Below, piece after piece: positions 51,548 to 60,316 of a stretch of DNA of 64,000 nt. The stretch spans positions 992,001 to 1,056,000 of the forward strand of contig CAWCCQ010000001.1 of NCBI GenBank assembly GCA_963794215.1. Reading direction: 5' to 3'. Under the pieces are notes generated by a model. The model was not told the DNA's origin. It did not search any database and worked only from the letters and a program-made list of their open reading frames with translations. The stretch is from DATKRB01 sp963794215 (GTDB lineage: Bacteria > Actinomycetota > Acidimicrobiia > Acidimicrobiales > RAAP-2). Positions within the stretch are counted from its first letter, which is position 1. Every line of letters starts with the position of its first letter. The position numbers and the translations under genes were made by a program.

Positions 51548-52615
51548 GTGAAGCATCCCTTCCGTCGTCCGCGTCCTCGAGCCCAAGGCCGCGGCGCGCT
51601 CTTCCAGGCGGTCCTGGCCGGCTCGTTGTTCATCGTCGCCGGGGTGCTCAGCACTCTCGGAGGGTCTTCTGGGGCCGCCGCCGCCACGAGCGACTACCCA
51701 GTGACGGTGAGCAGCTGTGGGGTGCCGGTGACCTACACCAAGGCCCCGACCCGGGCCGTGTCCAACGACATCAACACGACCGAGGACATGCTGGCCCTCG
51801 GGCTCGAATCGCACATGGTCGGCGACTTCGGGGTGAACGGCGACGGACCGGTCGGCAAGCCAGTGCCCACGCAATATCTGGCCGACTTCCACCGGGTCCG
51901 GGATGTCTCGAGCGACTACTTCACCCTCGAGAAGCTGGTCAGCCTGCGTCCGGACTTCCTCTTCGCCGGATGGAACTACGGCTTGCAGGTCGGGACCAAC
52001 CTGACGCCGACCAACCTGGCCAACTACAAGATCAACACCCTGGTACTCACCGAGTCGTGCGCGCACGTCGACGCGTCCAAGCAAACCGTCAGCATCGACG
52101 ACACCTACCAGGACCTCAGCAACCTGGGTCAGATCTTCGGGGTGCCAAAGCGGGCGCAGAAGCTGATCGCCTCCATGCAGGCACAGGTGGCCGCCGTCCA
52201 GTCCAAGGTGGCCGGCCTCCCTCCGGTGAGCGTCTTCGACTACGACAGCGGAACCTCGGCACCCTTCACCGGGCCCGGATTGGCCATGCCCACTGCCCTC
52301 ATCACGTTGGGCGGCGGCACGAACATCTTCGCGGGCCTCAAGCAGAGCTGGACCAGCGTGTCGTGGGAACAGGTCGTCGCCGCTGACCCCCAGTGCATCA
52401 TCATCAACGACTACGGCACGCCCACGGCGGCCCAGAAGGAGAAGTTCTTGGAGACCGACCCGATCACCAGGAACCTGACCGCGGTCAAGAACCGGTGCTT
52501 CCTCCCCCTCAGCTACGACGAGGTCACCCCGAGCCCGCGGAACGCACAAGCGGTCGTAGCCATCGCCCGCTGGCTCCACCCGAGCGCCTTCGGGCTGCCG
52601 GCGGACGGATCGTGA
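51548..52615 (+). CDS. BtuF-type substrate-binding protein
   Basis: A 355-residue secreted class III binding protein. GTG 51548 follows AGGAAAAGGA. The signal region holds FQAVLAGSLFIVAGVLSTLGG with A-A-A-T after it. The N-terminal lobe has YPVTVSSCGVPVTYTKAPTR, typical of B12 and siderophore binding proteins, then EDMLALGLESHMVG, VSLRPDFLFAGWNYG and SWEQVVAADPQCIII. The riboswitch upstream makes cobalamin the likely ligand. The stop overlaps the FhuF-like start as GTGA. Confidence 0.9.
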   Translation: MKHPFRRPRPRAQGRGALFQAVLAGSLFIVAGVLSTLGGSSGAAAATSDYPVTVSSCGVPVTYTKAPTRAVSNDINTTEDMLALGLESHMVGDFGVNGDGPVGKPVPTQYLADFHRVRDVSSDYFTLEKLVSLRPDFLFAGWNYGLQVGTNLTPTNLANYKINTLVLTESCAHVDASKQTVSIDDTYQDLSNLGQIFGVPKRAQKLIASMQAQVAAVQSKVAGLPPVSVFDYDSGTSAPFTGPGLAMPTALITLGGGTNIFAGLKQSWTSVSWEQVVAADPQCIIINDYGTPTAAQKEKFLETDPITRNLTAVKNRCFLPLSYDEVTPSPRNAQAVVAIARWLHPSAFGLPADGS

Positions 52616-53484
52616 CTCGGCGGGCCGTCGACCGCCGCGAGGAGGGCGCAGACCTGCTGCTCCGCCACGCGCTGGCGGAGGTGACGGCGGCGGTTCCCTA
52701 TCTGACGGCAACGGTCGGACCAGTAGAAACCGTGCGATCAATGGATGACACAGCCAGCGGCACTTCGTCAGAGGGCTGGTTGTCGTGCTCGGACCTCGTC
52801 AACGATTCCGAATTGTTGATCGACGTGATCCGCGCAAGTGGCCGAACGCTCGGCACCGACGATCCTGTCGTTGCGGCCTCGATCCTCGTCCAAGGCTATG
52901 CCTACCGCCTGTTGGCGATCTCGGTCGCCTGCCTTTGCACTACGGGCGTCGTGCCGATCTGCGAACCAAGCGACGTGTCCGTGGGATTGTCCAATGGGTA
53001 CGTCGCTCGGGTCGCGTTCGTCGCCCCCAGGCTGTTCGTTGTGGACCGCGGCGAAGTGTCGTCCCGGGAACCGCTCGGCGACTCGGGTACTACCGACAAG
53101 GTTTTACACGTCGTGATCGAATCGGTGATCAAACGACATCTGCGCCCGCTGATCGCAAAAGCACGCAGCGAGTTGCGTATCGGTGGGCGGCTGCTCTGGG
53201 GCAACGTCGCAGCGTCCGCCTCGACGGCCTTCTCTACGATGGAGGGTTGCCTCGGACCATGGGTCATCCCGCTCGGGGAGCGGTTCTTCGAGCTTGCTCC
53301 CCAAGACCTTGCCAACCTCGGTTCCTCTGTGACGATCGAAGCCAGTGGACGCCGGGGAAGGTTCTGGGAACGAACCAACTGCTGCCTCCATGACCGGCTG
53401 GCGGGCGGCGTGCGGTGTGCCGACTGCAGCCGCACGCCTCGTGGCGAACGACGGGCCGCCTACGCGGCGAGCCTCGCCGAGTGA
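52612..53484 (+). CDS. FhuF-like 2Fe-2S ferric/cobalamin reductase
   Basis: A 290-residue protein from GTG 52612, coupled to the binding-protein gene by a GTGA overlap. The C-terminal sequence CCLHDRLAGGVRCADC matches the C-C-x10-C-x2-C motif that holds the unusual [2Fe-2S] cluster in FhuF. FhuF reduces ferric siderophores in the cytosol to release iron. Here the gene belongs to a cobalamin-riboswitch operon, so it may reduce imported cob(III)alamin or a corrinoid, or serve a shared B12/siderophore system. That role is an inference from context. The first 250 residues are helical with YRLLAISVACLC as a hydrophobic patch. Confidence 0.83.
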   Translation: MTRRAVDRREEGADLLLRHALAEVTAAVPYLTATVGPVETVRSMDDTASGTSSEGWLSCSDLVNDSELLIDVIRASGRTLGTDDPVVAASILVQGYAYRLLAISVACLCTTGVVPICEPSDVSVGLSNGYVARVAFVAPRLFVVDRGEVSSREPLGDSGTTDKVLHVVIESVIKRHLRPLIAKARSELRIGGRLLWGNVAASASTAFSTMEGCLGPWVIPLGERFFELAPQDLANLGSSVTIEASGRRGRFWERTNCCLHDRLAGGVRCADCSRTPRGERRAAYAASLAE

Positions 53485-53552
53485 CGGGGGACCCGACAGA
53501 GCAGACCGGGGCTCGCACGCGCCGCTCGGCTCTTCCACTTCCGTGAGGCACT

Positions 53553-53567
53553 TGCGATTCGTTCGCA
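53553..53567 (+). promoter_or_regulatory. Small palindrome upstream of the NiCoT gene
   Basis: TGCGA-TTCGT-TCGCA (53553-53567) is a perfect 5-bp inverted repeat with a 5-base spacer, about 70 bases before the NiCoT start. It could be an operator for the local ArsR-type or another metal regulator. Confidence 0.25.
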
Positions 53568-53636
53568 GTTAGGTCAAGCTAGCAGGGTGACGCCCGAGAC
53601 CGAAGGGCCGGCGGACCACCGAAGCACGGGTATCCG

Positions 53637-54836
53637 ATGTCGGCCACGGACCAGTCGGCCTTGTGCTCGCCCACTGTCGCAGCAGGGAGCGGAGTCATGA
53701 CGCTGACCGACGTCTCCGTGCCTGCCGGGCGCATCAGGCAATTCCGTTCGGCGCTCACCCCGAGCGACTGGCGCCGTGCTCGGGGGATGTTCGGGATGAT
53801 CCTGTTGCTCCACGTTGTCGGGTTTGGGATCTTCATTGCCTTCGTGGTCCCAGGGCACTACAAGGGGCTGGGTATCGGGGTCAGCGCCCTCGCCTACACC
53901 TTGGGGCTGCGACACGCCTTCGACGCCGACCACATCTCGGCGATCGACAACACCACGCGCAAGCTGATGAACGAGCGACGGGGCGTCGAGGGGTCCAAGC
54001 GCCCTCTCAGCGTGGGCTACTACTTCTCCTTGGGGCACTCGACCATCGTCATCGTCATCGGAGCCGGTCTGGTCATCGCCGAAAAGGCAGTCTACGGCGC
54101 CGTCTCGAACAACAGCTCGGGACTCGAACAGTTTGGCGGGATCTTCGGCACCGTCATCTCAGCCACGTTCTTGTACCTCATCGCCCTGCTCAACATCGTC
54201 GTCCTGGCGGGCATCGTCAGAGTGTTTCGCGCCATGCGCCAGGGCACGTACGACGAGGCCGAGCTCGAGGCGCAACTGAACAACCGGGGCCTCATGTACC
54301 GGTTCTTCGGCAAGTGGATGAAGTCGATCACCAAGGAATGGCAGATGTACCCCGTCGGCGTGGTGTTCGGCATGGGCTTCGACACCGCAACCGAGGTCGC
54401 CCTGCTGGCCACGACGGCTCTGCTCGCCTCCAAGGCCCTGCCTTGGTACTCGATCATGTGTCTTCCCATACTGTTCACCGCCGGCATGTCCTTCATGGAC
54501 ACCCTCGACGGGTGTTTCATGAACGCCGCCTACGGGTGGGCCTTCTTCAACCCGGTCCGCAAGGTGTACTACAACCTGGCCATCACCGGGCTGTCGGTGG
54601 CGATCTGCTTCTTCATCGGCACCATCGAGATACTCGGCTTGCTCCCGATGGAGCTCCACGTCCACGGCTCGTTCTGGGATTTCATGGAGAACTTCAACAT
54701 CAACACTGCCGGATTCGTGATCGTCGGGCTGTTCGTGGCGACCTGGGCGGGTGCCCTGGCGATCTGGAAGTACGCCCACGTCGAGGAGAAGTGGAGCGCC
54801 AAGCTCAAAGGCGCTGGGGACGCTTCCATCGGTTGA
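53637..54836 (+). CDS. NiCoT family nickel/cobalt permease
   Basis: A 399-residue, about eight-helix permease for Ni2+ or Co2+ (HoxN/NixA family). The signature in helix 2 is LGLRHAFDADHISAIDNTTR with the His-x4-Asp-His metal site; the second motif, YYFSLGHSTIVI, and the third, GMGFDTATEVALLA, are also intact. The gene follows the B12 importer with a 152-base gap and its own leader. Cobalt is the likely metal given the neighbourhood (B12 synthesis), though nickel cannot be excluded. ATG 53637 is used; ATG 53697 is in frame. Confidence 0.93.
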   Translation: MSATDQSALCSPTVAAGSGVMTLTDVSVPAGRIRQFRSALTPSDWRRARGMFGMILLLHVVGFGIFIAFVVPGHYKGLGIGVSALAYTLGLRHAFDADHISAIDNTTRKLMNERRGVEGSKRPLSVGYYFSLGHSTIVIVIGAGLVIAEKAVYGAVSNNSSGLEQFGGIFGTVISATFLYLIALLNIVVLAGIVRVFRAMRQGTYDEAELEAQLNNRGLMYRFFGKWMKSITKEWQMYPVGVVFGMGFDTATEVALLATTALLASKALPWYSIMCLPILFTAGMSFMDTLDGCFMNAAYGWAFFNPVRKVYYNLAITGLSVAICFFIGTIEILGLLPMELHVHGSFWDFMENFNINTAGFVIVGLFVATWAGALAIWKYAHVEEKWSAKLKGAGDASIG

Positions 54837-54848
54837 GTGACTCCGTCG

Positions 54849-54874
54849 AGCCCTGCCCACCCAGCCTGGGCTTT
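54849..54874 (+). terminator. Weak hairpin after the NiCoT gene
   Basis: AGCCC (54849-54853) and GGGCT (54868-54872) form a stem followed by TTCT, lying in the convergent gap with the cupin gene. The stem is short and the loop 14 bases, so this is a weak terminator candidate. Confidence 0.25.
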
Positions 54875-54984
54875 CTCGAAGATGACCAGAGCCGCTGAGC
54901 GCGTCATCAACTCACTACGTGCGCGCGATCGGTGGCACGGAACAACAACCGGAACGTGACAACGGCCTGTTCGGACCGGGCGTC

Positions 54985-55365
54985 TCACAGGACGGGGCGG
55001 ATGTCTCCGTCCTTCATCTCAACGGTGAGTGTGCGGAACTCCTCGGTTCCCACGTTCTCGAATGAATGCGGGGTCAAGGGGGCGCCCCACACCGCAGTGC
55101 CCACCACTGGCGTCGACTTCGACACCCTGGTGTCGGCTAGTACGTTCCCGCCGGGGTCACGGCGAACGAAGTCGCTGGCCCCCAAGATATAGAGCACGCC
55201 GCCCCAACGGTGGGTGTGGACCGGCACCGTTGTGCCCGGTGGAACTCGCCCGCCGAGGACGCGGACACGCTCGTCCTCGTAAAGGACGGTGTGGAATCTC
55301 GGCGCGGCAACCATGGCGTCCAGATCGTCGGGCCATGGCCACGCGGGCGAGCGTTCGACCATCAC
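54985..55365 (-). CDS. Cupin domain protein
   Basis: A 126-residue single-domain cupin. Motif 1 is PGTTVPVHTHRWGGVLYIL with metal-binding His residues; motif 2 contains PHSFENVGTEEFRTL with a further His. Small cupins bind a metal ion and may act as isomerases, dioxygenases or sensors; nothing distinguishes them here. ATG 55365 overlaps the SCP2-like gene's stop by 4 bases (ATGA), so they are co-translated. Confidence 0.85.
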   Translation of the reverse strand: MMVERSPAWPWPDDLDAMVAAPRFHTVLYEDERVRVLGGRVPPGTTVPVHTHRWGGVLYILGASDFVRRDPGGNVLADTRVSKSTPVVGTAVWGAPLTPHSFENVGTEEFRTLTVEMKDGDIRPVL

Positions 55366-55697
55366 TGAGTCCGAGTCGCTCGGTGATCATCGAGCTCTAC
55401 CCTCACGCTTTGGACAAACGCGGCCATTGCATTCGTGCGACCCACGACGATCTCCTCGACGAGTGCTCGCTCGGATCTGAGCTCGGCATCGGCGCTGGAA
55501 TCCAGCCGAGACATTGCGCTATCACCTTTGTCGATACTCAGGGTCAGGTGCGCGACGCCCGAACCGACAGTGAGATCGAACCGAATGGTCCCCGTCATGT
55601 TCCGTATCGGAGCCACGGGGCCACCGTTGGTCAGATCGATGAAGAACCTGTTCGTGGGTTCCTCTGGGCGCACCGTTGGGACACTCACTTGACGCAC
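55362..55697 (-). CDS. SCP2 sterol-binding domain-like small protein
   Basis: A 111-residue protein from GTG 55697. The pattern GTIRFDLTVGSGVAHLTLSI, then GDSAMSRLDSSADAELRSER and ALVEEIVVGRTNAMAAFVQ, ending VRVELDDHR, follows the strand-strand-helix order of SCP2-type sterol-transfer domains ('D.....ad..l.....l..li.G...p..a...g.l...G'). Actinobacteria often carry such single domains with unknown ligands. It is coupled to the cupin gene. The similarity is by pattern only, so the call is moderate. Confidence 0.55.
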   Translation of the reverse strand: MRQVSVPTVRPEEPTNRFFIDLTNGGPVAPIRNMTGTIRFDLTVGSGVAHLTLSIDKGDSAMSRLDSSADAELRSERALVEEIVVGRTNAMAAFVQSVRVELDDHRATRTQ

Positions 55698-55937
55698 ACG
55701 GCTTCCCGATCTCGTGAATGGTGAGTTGACGTCGACACCTTGGGCCGCTTTTAGTTCTGGCCGGGTTCACCCACGTTGGGCCTCGGAGCGAGGCTAAGAC
55801 GGCGGCCCCAGAGGGTCAATACCCGGTGGGGGTGATTCTGGCTCTGCCCGCCCGCGTCTGCGGCAGGTCGCCGGACCGATTGGGGCCCGGACCATCGAAT
55901 ATGAGGTGGACCGCTCGTAGCGGTAGCTCCGCCGGCT

Positions 55938-57011
55938 CTAACGCTCCTCCGGCAACACGATAGGAGCACCACCGCGAGAAATTGCCGGTGGATCCGGAGA
56001 CTCGACGGGAGCGGATCCAGTTGGACCCGAGCTCAACCGCTTACGAAACACCCAAAGGCTCCACCCTTGGTATGCCAAGACCACTGGGAAGAAGACGATG
56101 GCCACCACCGTCATCACCTTCAGGGTGTACGAGGGGCTGGCGGAGTTGGCCACTGTCAGGTTGTAGGCCGAATTGGTCGAGGAGATCATCACCCGCGGGA
56201 AGAGGTCGAAGAAGATGGAGCTGATCGCGCTGGCGATGGTCACGGCGCCAGCAGTGAACGCCCAACCTTGCGCCCCAGATTCGGCGAACAACGCGGCGGC
56301 GACCACCGCCGCCAGACACACGGCATCGAACGGGCTGGGGACGAACCCGACGCCCAGACCGACGTGGCTCCAGGTCAGCCACCCGAAGGTGATCACTGCG
56401 GCCACCCATCCCAACCTTGCCGAAAGCTTGGCGACCCGGTTGTGGAGGTCGCCCTCTGTCTTGAGAGTCAGATAGGCGGCACCCAGGAACAGGGACAGTG
56501 CAGTCAAGGTGGCGCCGGTATAGAGGCCGAACGGGACCAGCAACCCGAAGAACGTGCCCGTGTAGTTGTGAGACGAGTTGATGGGAAGACCGTAGAGGAG
56601 GTCACCCAGAGCGGTGCCGAGCAAGAACGGGATGAGCAGGCTTCCGATGGTTAGCGACCACCGCCACGTCGAGCGCCATTTGCGATTGTCGATCTTGCGG
56701 TTGAACTCGAAGGAGACGCCGCGCACGATCAGGGCCAACAGGACGATCACGAGAGCCAGATAGAACGTCGAGAACATCGTGGCGTACCACGAAGGGAAGG
56801 CGGCGAAGATGGCCGCGCCAGCCACGACCAGCCATACCTCATTCCCGTCCCAGATGGGTCCGATCGAGTTGACCGCCACGCGCCGCTCGACGTCATTCTT
56901 CGCGACGAACGAGTGGAGCATGCCCACCCCGAAGTCGAAACCTTCCAAAATGAAGTACCCGACCCAGAAGATGGCGATGATCACGAACCAGATGTTGTTG
57001 AGATGGACCAT
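55938..57011 (-). CDS. cydB: Cytochrome bd ubiquinol/menaquinol oxidase subunit II
   Basis: A 357-residue, nine-helix membrane subunit. ATG 57011 has GGAGGGG upstream. The N-terminal FVIIAIFWVGYFILEGFDFG is the standard CydB start; RRVAVNSIGPIWDGNEVWLV and the following WYATMFSTFYLALVIVLLALI-type helices are conserved. It binds the CydA subunit and forms the quinol-oxidising, O2-reducing complex. It lies 8 bases after cydA at the end of the cydDCAB operon. The tail is Pro-rich and short. Confidence 0.95.
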   Translation of the reverse strand: MVHLNNIWFVIIAIFWVGYFILEGFDFGVGMLHSFVAKNDVERRVAVNSIGPIWDGNEVWLVVAGAAIFAAFPSWYATMFSTFYLALVIVLLALIVRGVSFEFNRKIDNRKWRSTWRWSLTIGSLLIPFLLGTALGDLLYGLPINSSHNYTGTFFGLLVPFGLYTGATLTALSLFLGAAYLTLKTEGDLHNRVAKLSARLGWVAAVITFGWLTWSHVGLGVGFVPSPFDAVCLAAVVAAALFAESGAQGWAFTAGAVTIASAISSIFFDLFPRVMISSTNSAYNLTVANSASPSYTLKVMTVVAIVFFPVVLAYQGWSLWVFRKRLSSGPTGSAPVESPDPPAISRGGAPIVLPEER

Positions 57012-57019
57012 CGCCCCTC

Positions 57020-58450
57020 CTAATAGATGAGGGCCGGAACCCGGGAAGCCTCGACATCGTCAGGTGCATCGCCATCACCCGGCTCGTCTGTTTCGTCACC
57101 GTCGTGGGTGCCCGACTCGAGGTCCTTCCGGCCGTAGTGGACCATCAGGTACGCGTCGGCCACCCCCAGTGCGGCGTAAAGAAGGACGAACGCCGACAGG
57201 CTGATCGCGATGTCGGTGGTCGTCACCGACGGTGACGAGGCCTGGGACGTCTTCATCAGGCCCTGAACGATCCATGGCTGGCGTCCACTCTCGGTCAACA
57301 GCCATCCGGCCGTGTTCATGAGGAACGGGGCGATGACGAACCACGGCGCGATCAACAAGAACCACTTGGCCTTGTCGAGGGTCTTTCGACGAACGAGCCA
57401 CAGACCCCACAGGGCGAAGAGGGCGATCAGCGCCGCCAGATAGGCCATCACCCGCATTCCCCAGTACTGAATGAACACGTTCGGAACGTAGTTACCCGGG
57501 CCGTACTCCTTCACGTACTGCGCCTGGAGGTTGTTGATGCCCTGGACCTCGCCGTCCACATGGTTCGTGGCCAGGATGGACAGCAGGCCCGGAACCTCGA
57601 TGATCTGGGTTGGCGTCTCATCGTTGTTGCCCCCGCCGATCTGAAACAGGGAGAACGAGCAATGCGACGGGCACGTGGTCCACAGCGCCTCGGCGGCTGC
57701 GATCTTCATGGGCTGGTACTTGCCCTCGACCACCCCGAGCTCGCTCCCGATGAACATGTTCACGAAGACGGCGGGAGTGAGTACGGCCAGGGAGATGACG
57801 GCGGTCCGGCGGAAGGCCTCGACCGAGCTCTTGCGCTTCAAGTGCCACGCGGAGATGCCCAGCATGACGATGGCGCCGGTGACCAGTGATGCCAGGATCA
57901 CGTGCGGATAGGCCCACAGGAACACCGGATTGGTAAATAGGGCCCAGATGTCGTTGAGTTCGGGCTGGTGCTGGGCATTCATCACGTAGCCCACCGGATG
58001 CTGCATCCAGGAGTTGGCCGCCATGATGAAGAGGCCCGACACCATGGAGGCGGCGGCCACCAGCCAGATACAGGCCAGATGCAGCTTCTTGGAGATCCGG
58101 TCCCATCCGAAGATCCAGATGCCCAAAAAAGTGGACTCGAGGAAGAAGGCCACCAGCCCTTCCATGGCCAACGGACCCCCGAAGACATTGCCGACAAGGC
58201 GTGAGTAGTTCGACCAGTTCATGCCGAACTCGAACTCCTGCACCAGTCCGGTCACCACCCCTACTGCCACGTTGATCAGGAGCAGGGTGCCGAAGAAGCG
58301 GGTGAGGCGTTTGAACGTCGGGTTTTGATTGCGATACCAGCCGGACTCGAGCAGCGCCACCAGAAACGCGAGACCGATGGTGACCGGAACGAACAGGAAG
58401 TGGTAGATGCTGGTGGTCGCGAACTGCCAACGAGCGAGGTCGGTCTTCAT
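57020..58450 (-). CDS. cydA: Cytochrome bd quinol oxidase subunit I
   Basis: The 476-residue haem-carrying subunit. His17 (SIYHFLF) and His183 (YPHVILA) match haem ligands of E. coli CydA; GSELGVVEGKYQPMKIAAAE is the quinol-binding Q-loop start, GRQPWIVQG lies downstream. The Q-loop is of the short actinobacterial kind, with a C-P-S-H-C pair at 260-264. Coupled to cydC by an ATGA overlap, it belongs to a cydDCAB operon. The enzyme gives high-affinity O2 reduction with electrons from menaquinol. The acidic C-terminal tail (about 30 residues) is unlike E. coli. Confidence 0.96.
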   Translation of the reverse strand: MKTDLARWQFATTSIYHFLFVPVTIGLAFLVALLESGWYRNQNPTFKRLTRFFGTLLLINVAVGVVTGLVQEFEFGMNWSNYSRLVGNVFGGPLAMEGLVAFFLESTFLGIWIFGWDRISKKLHLACIWLVAAASMVSGLFIMAANSWMQHPVGYVMNAQHQPELNDIWALFTNPVFLWAYPHVILASLVTGAIVMLGISAWHLKRKSSVEAFRRTAVISLAVLTPAVFVNMFIGSELGVVEGKYQPMKIAAAEALWTTCPSHCSFSLFQIGGGNNDETPTQIIEVPGLLSILATNHVDGEVQGINNLQAQYVKEYGPGNYVPNVFIQYWGMRVMAYLAALIALFALWGLWLVRRKTLDKAKWFLLIAPWFVIAPFLMNTAGWLLTESGRQPWIVQGLMKTSQASSPSVTTTDIAISLSAFVLLYAALGVADAYLMVHYGRKDLESGTHDGDETDEPGDGDAPDDVEASRVPALIY

Positions 58451-60316
58451 GGGATGCGGCTCCCGTCGTTCAGGGCAACAGAGGGCGTGGCGCTTGGCCG
58501 GTCTGGCTGATAGTGCGGTAGGCGATCAGAGGGTGACGGGGCGTAGCGCTCGGTTTGCATCTCGTCCCACCAGAGGTCCGAGTACTGTCCGCCTGCGGCC
58601 AGCAACTGGTCGTGCGTGCCTCGTTCGATGACTCGGCCTGCACCCATGACCACGATTTCGTCGACCAATTCGAGACCGGTGAGTCGGTGGGTGATGAGCA
58701 CCAGGGAATGGCCTTCGGTGACCCTGAGTCAGATCCCCGATGAGAAGGTCGGCGGCCAAGGGGTCGAGGTGCTCGGCGGGCTCGTCCAGCACGAGGATCG
58801 GGAAGTCCGCCAACAGAGCCCGGGCCACCGCGACTCGTTGATATTGGCCGCCCGAAAGGCGGCCACCGTGTCGGCCGACCTCAGTAGCCAGGCCATTGGG
58901 TAGGCCGTCGAGCCACGCCGCCAGTCCAACTCGTTCGAGCACTTGGCGGAGATCGCCGTCCGTCGCCTCACGGCGGCCCACACGCAGGTTTTCGGCAATG
59001 GTGGTGTCGAAGAGAAACGCGTCCTGGCCGGCCAGCCCTACGACGGTTCGGAGCTCGTCTCCCGCGAGGCTGCCGAGCGTCGTGCCGTTCAGACGGACCG
59101 AGCCCGCCTCGACCGGCAGGAATCCCAAAAGTACGGCGGCGAGGGTCGACTTGCCGGCGCCGCTCGGTCCCACGACGGCCACCCGTCGACCCGGGGCAAG
59201 TGAGAGGTCAACTCCGCAGAGCGCCGCGCTCGACGACCCGGGATATCGGGCCCACAGGGCCTGAGCTGACAGCGCGTAGGGACGGTCAGGCAGCGCTACC
59301 GGTGCGTCCGGCTCGGGGACGATCGGCGACATGTCGGTCACTTCGAATACTCGGGCTGCTGCTTGACGCACCCGTTGCAACAGCTGGGTGGCGATCGGCA
59401 CGCCGGCGACCACCTCAAAGGTCGCCAGCGGGATCAGGGTGATGACGGCCAGCTCGGTGGGGTTCAGGCGCCCCGAGGCGACGGCCGGAATCCCGACGAT
59501 GAGGCATCCCCATGAGGCCAGTCCGGCCAGTCCGGTGGTCAGTGCCAGCCCGATCCCTGCCGTCCCAGCGGATGCCGACGAGATGGCGGTCAGCGCCCCG
59601 TCCTGCGCACGCAGGATCTCGACCTGGGCCCCCGTGGCGCCGAAGGCGATCAGCTCGGCGGCGCCTTCGGTGAGGTCCACCATCGCCGCCGCGAGCTCGC
59701 CCCGCACCCGCGCGAATCTCGACTCCCGACGGCGGGCCAGAACCCCAGTGAGCCACGGGGCCGCTGTCGCGCCGAGCGCAAGGGCCACACCCAAGATGAG
59801 TGCGGCTGCAGGGAGCATCCACCACATGAGCGCCACCGTCAGCGAACCCACCAACAACGCGATGGCGAATGGTGGGACGACCCGGACGACCAGGTCCTGC
59901 AACGCGTCGACGTCTTGAACAATCCGAGCGAGCAGATCGCCCCGTCGGAAGGCAGGGAGCCCGGTGGGCGCTAGTCTCTCGAGCCGTTGGTAGACCTTGA
60001 CTCGCAGGTCGCCAAGGAGGCGCAAGGCGGCGCCGTGGCCGGTGAGACGCTCTTCGTAGCGGAAGAAGCCCCGGGACAATCCAAAGAACTGCACACCCAC
60101 AATGGCGACCGCCAAACGCGACTCGTTGGGATGCTGGGACGCCCTCGATATCAGCCACGCCGCGGTGCCGATAAGGCCGATGTCCGCGCCAACGGCGCCG
60201 GCTCCGAAAAGGATTGCGGCAAGCATGTGCGATGACGTTGGCCGCGCCAGCCCCAACGTCCGGCCCAGGGGTGCGACCTCGGCACGTGCCGCTGACGGCA
60301 ACGGGTCAGGCGTCAC
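58447..60316 (-). CDS. cydC: Thiol reductant ABC exporter subunit CydC, frameshifted near the 3' end
   Basis: CydC with CydD exports cysteine/glutathione-type thiols and haem needed for cytochrome bd assembly. GTG 60316 overlaps the cydD stop. The transmembrane domain (1 to about 320) includes GTAAWLISRASQHPNES and FFRYEERLTGHGAAL; the ATPase domain has GPSGAGKST, LSGGQYQRVAVARAL and LVLDEPAEHLDP. At about 58720-58730 the frame breaks: residues after DLTQ become junk in the original frame, whereas the next frame goes on SLVLITHRLTGLELVDEIVV to a stop at 58447 that overlaps cydA as ATGA. Exact operon spacing of that second frame argues that it is the true C-terminus. Confidence 0.85.
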
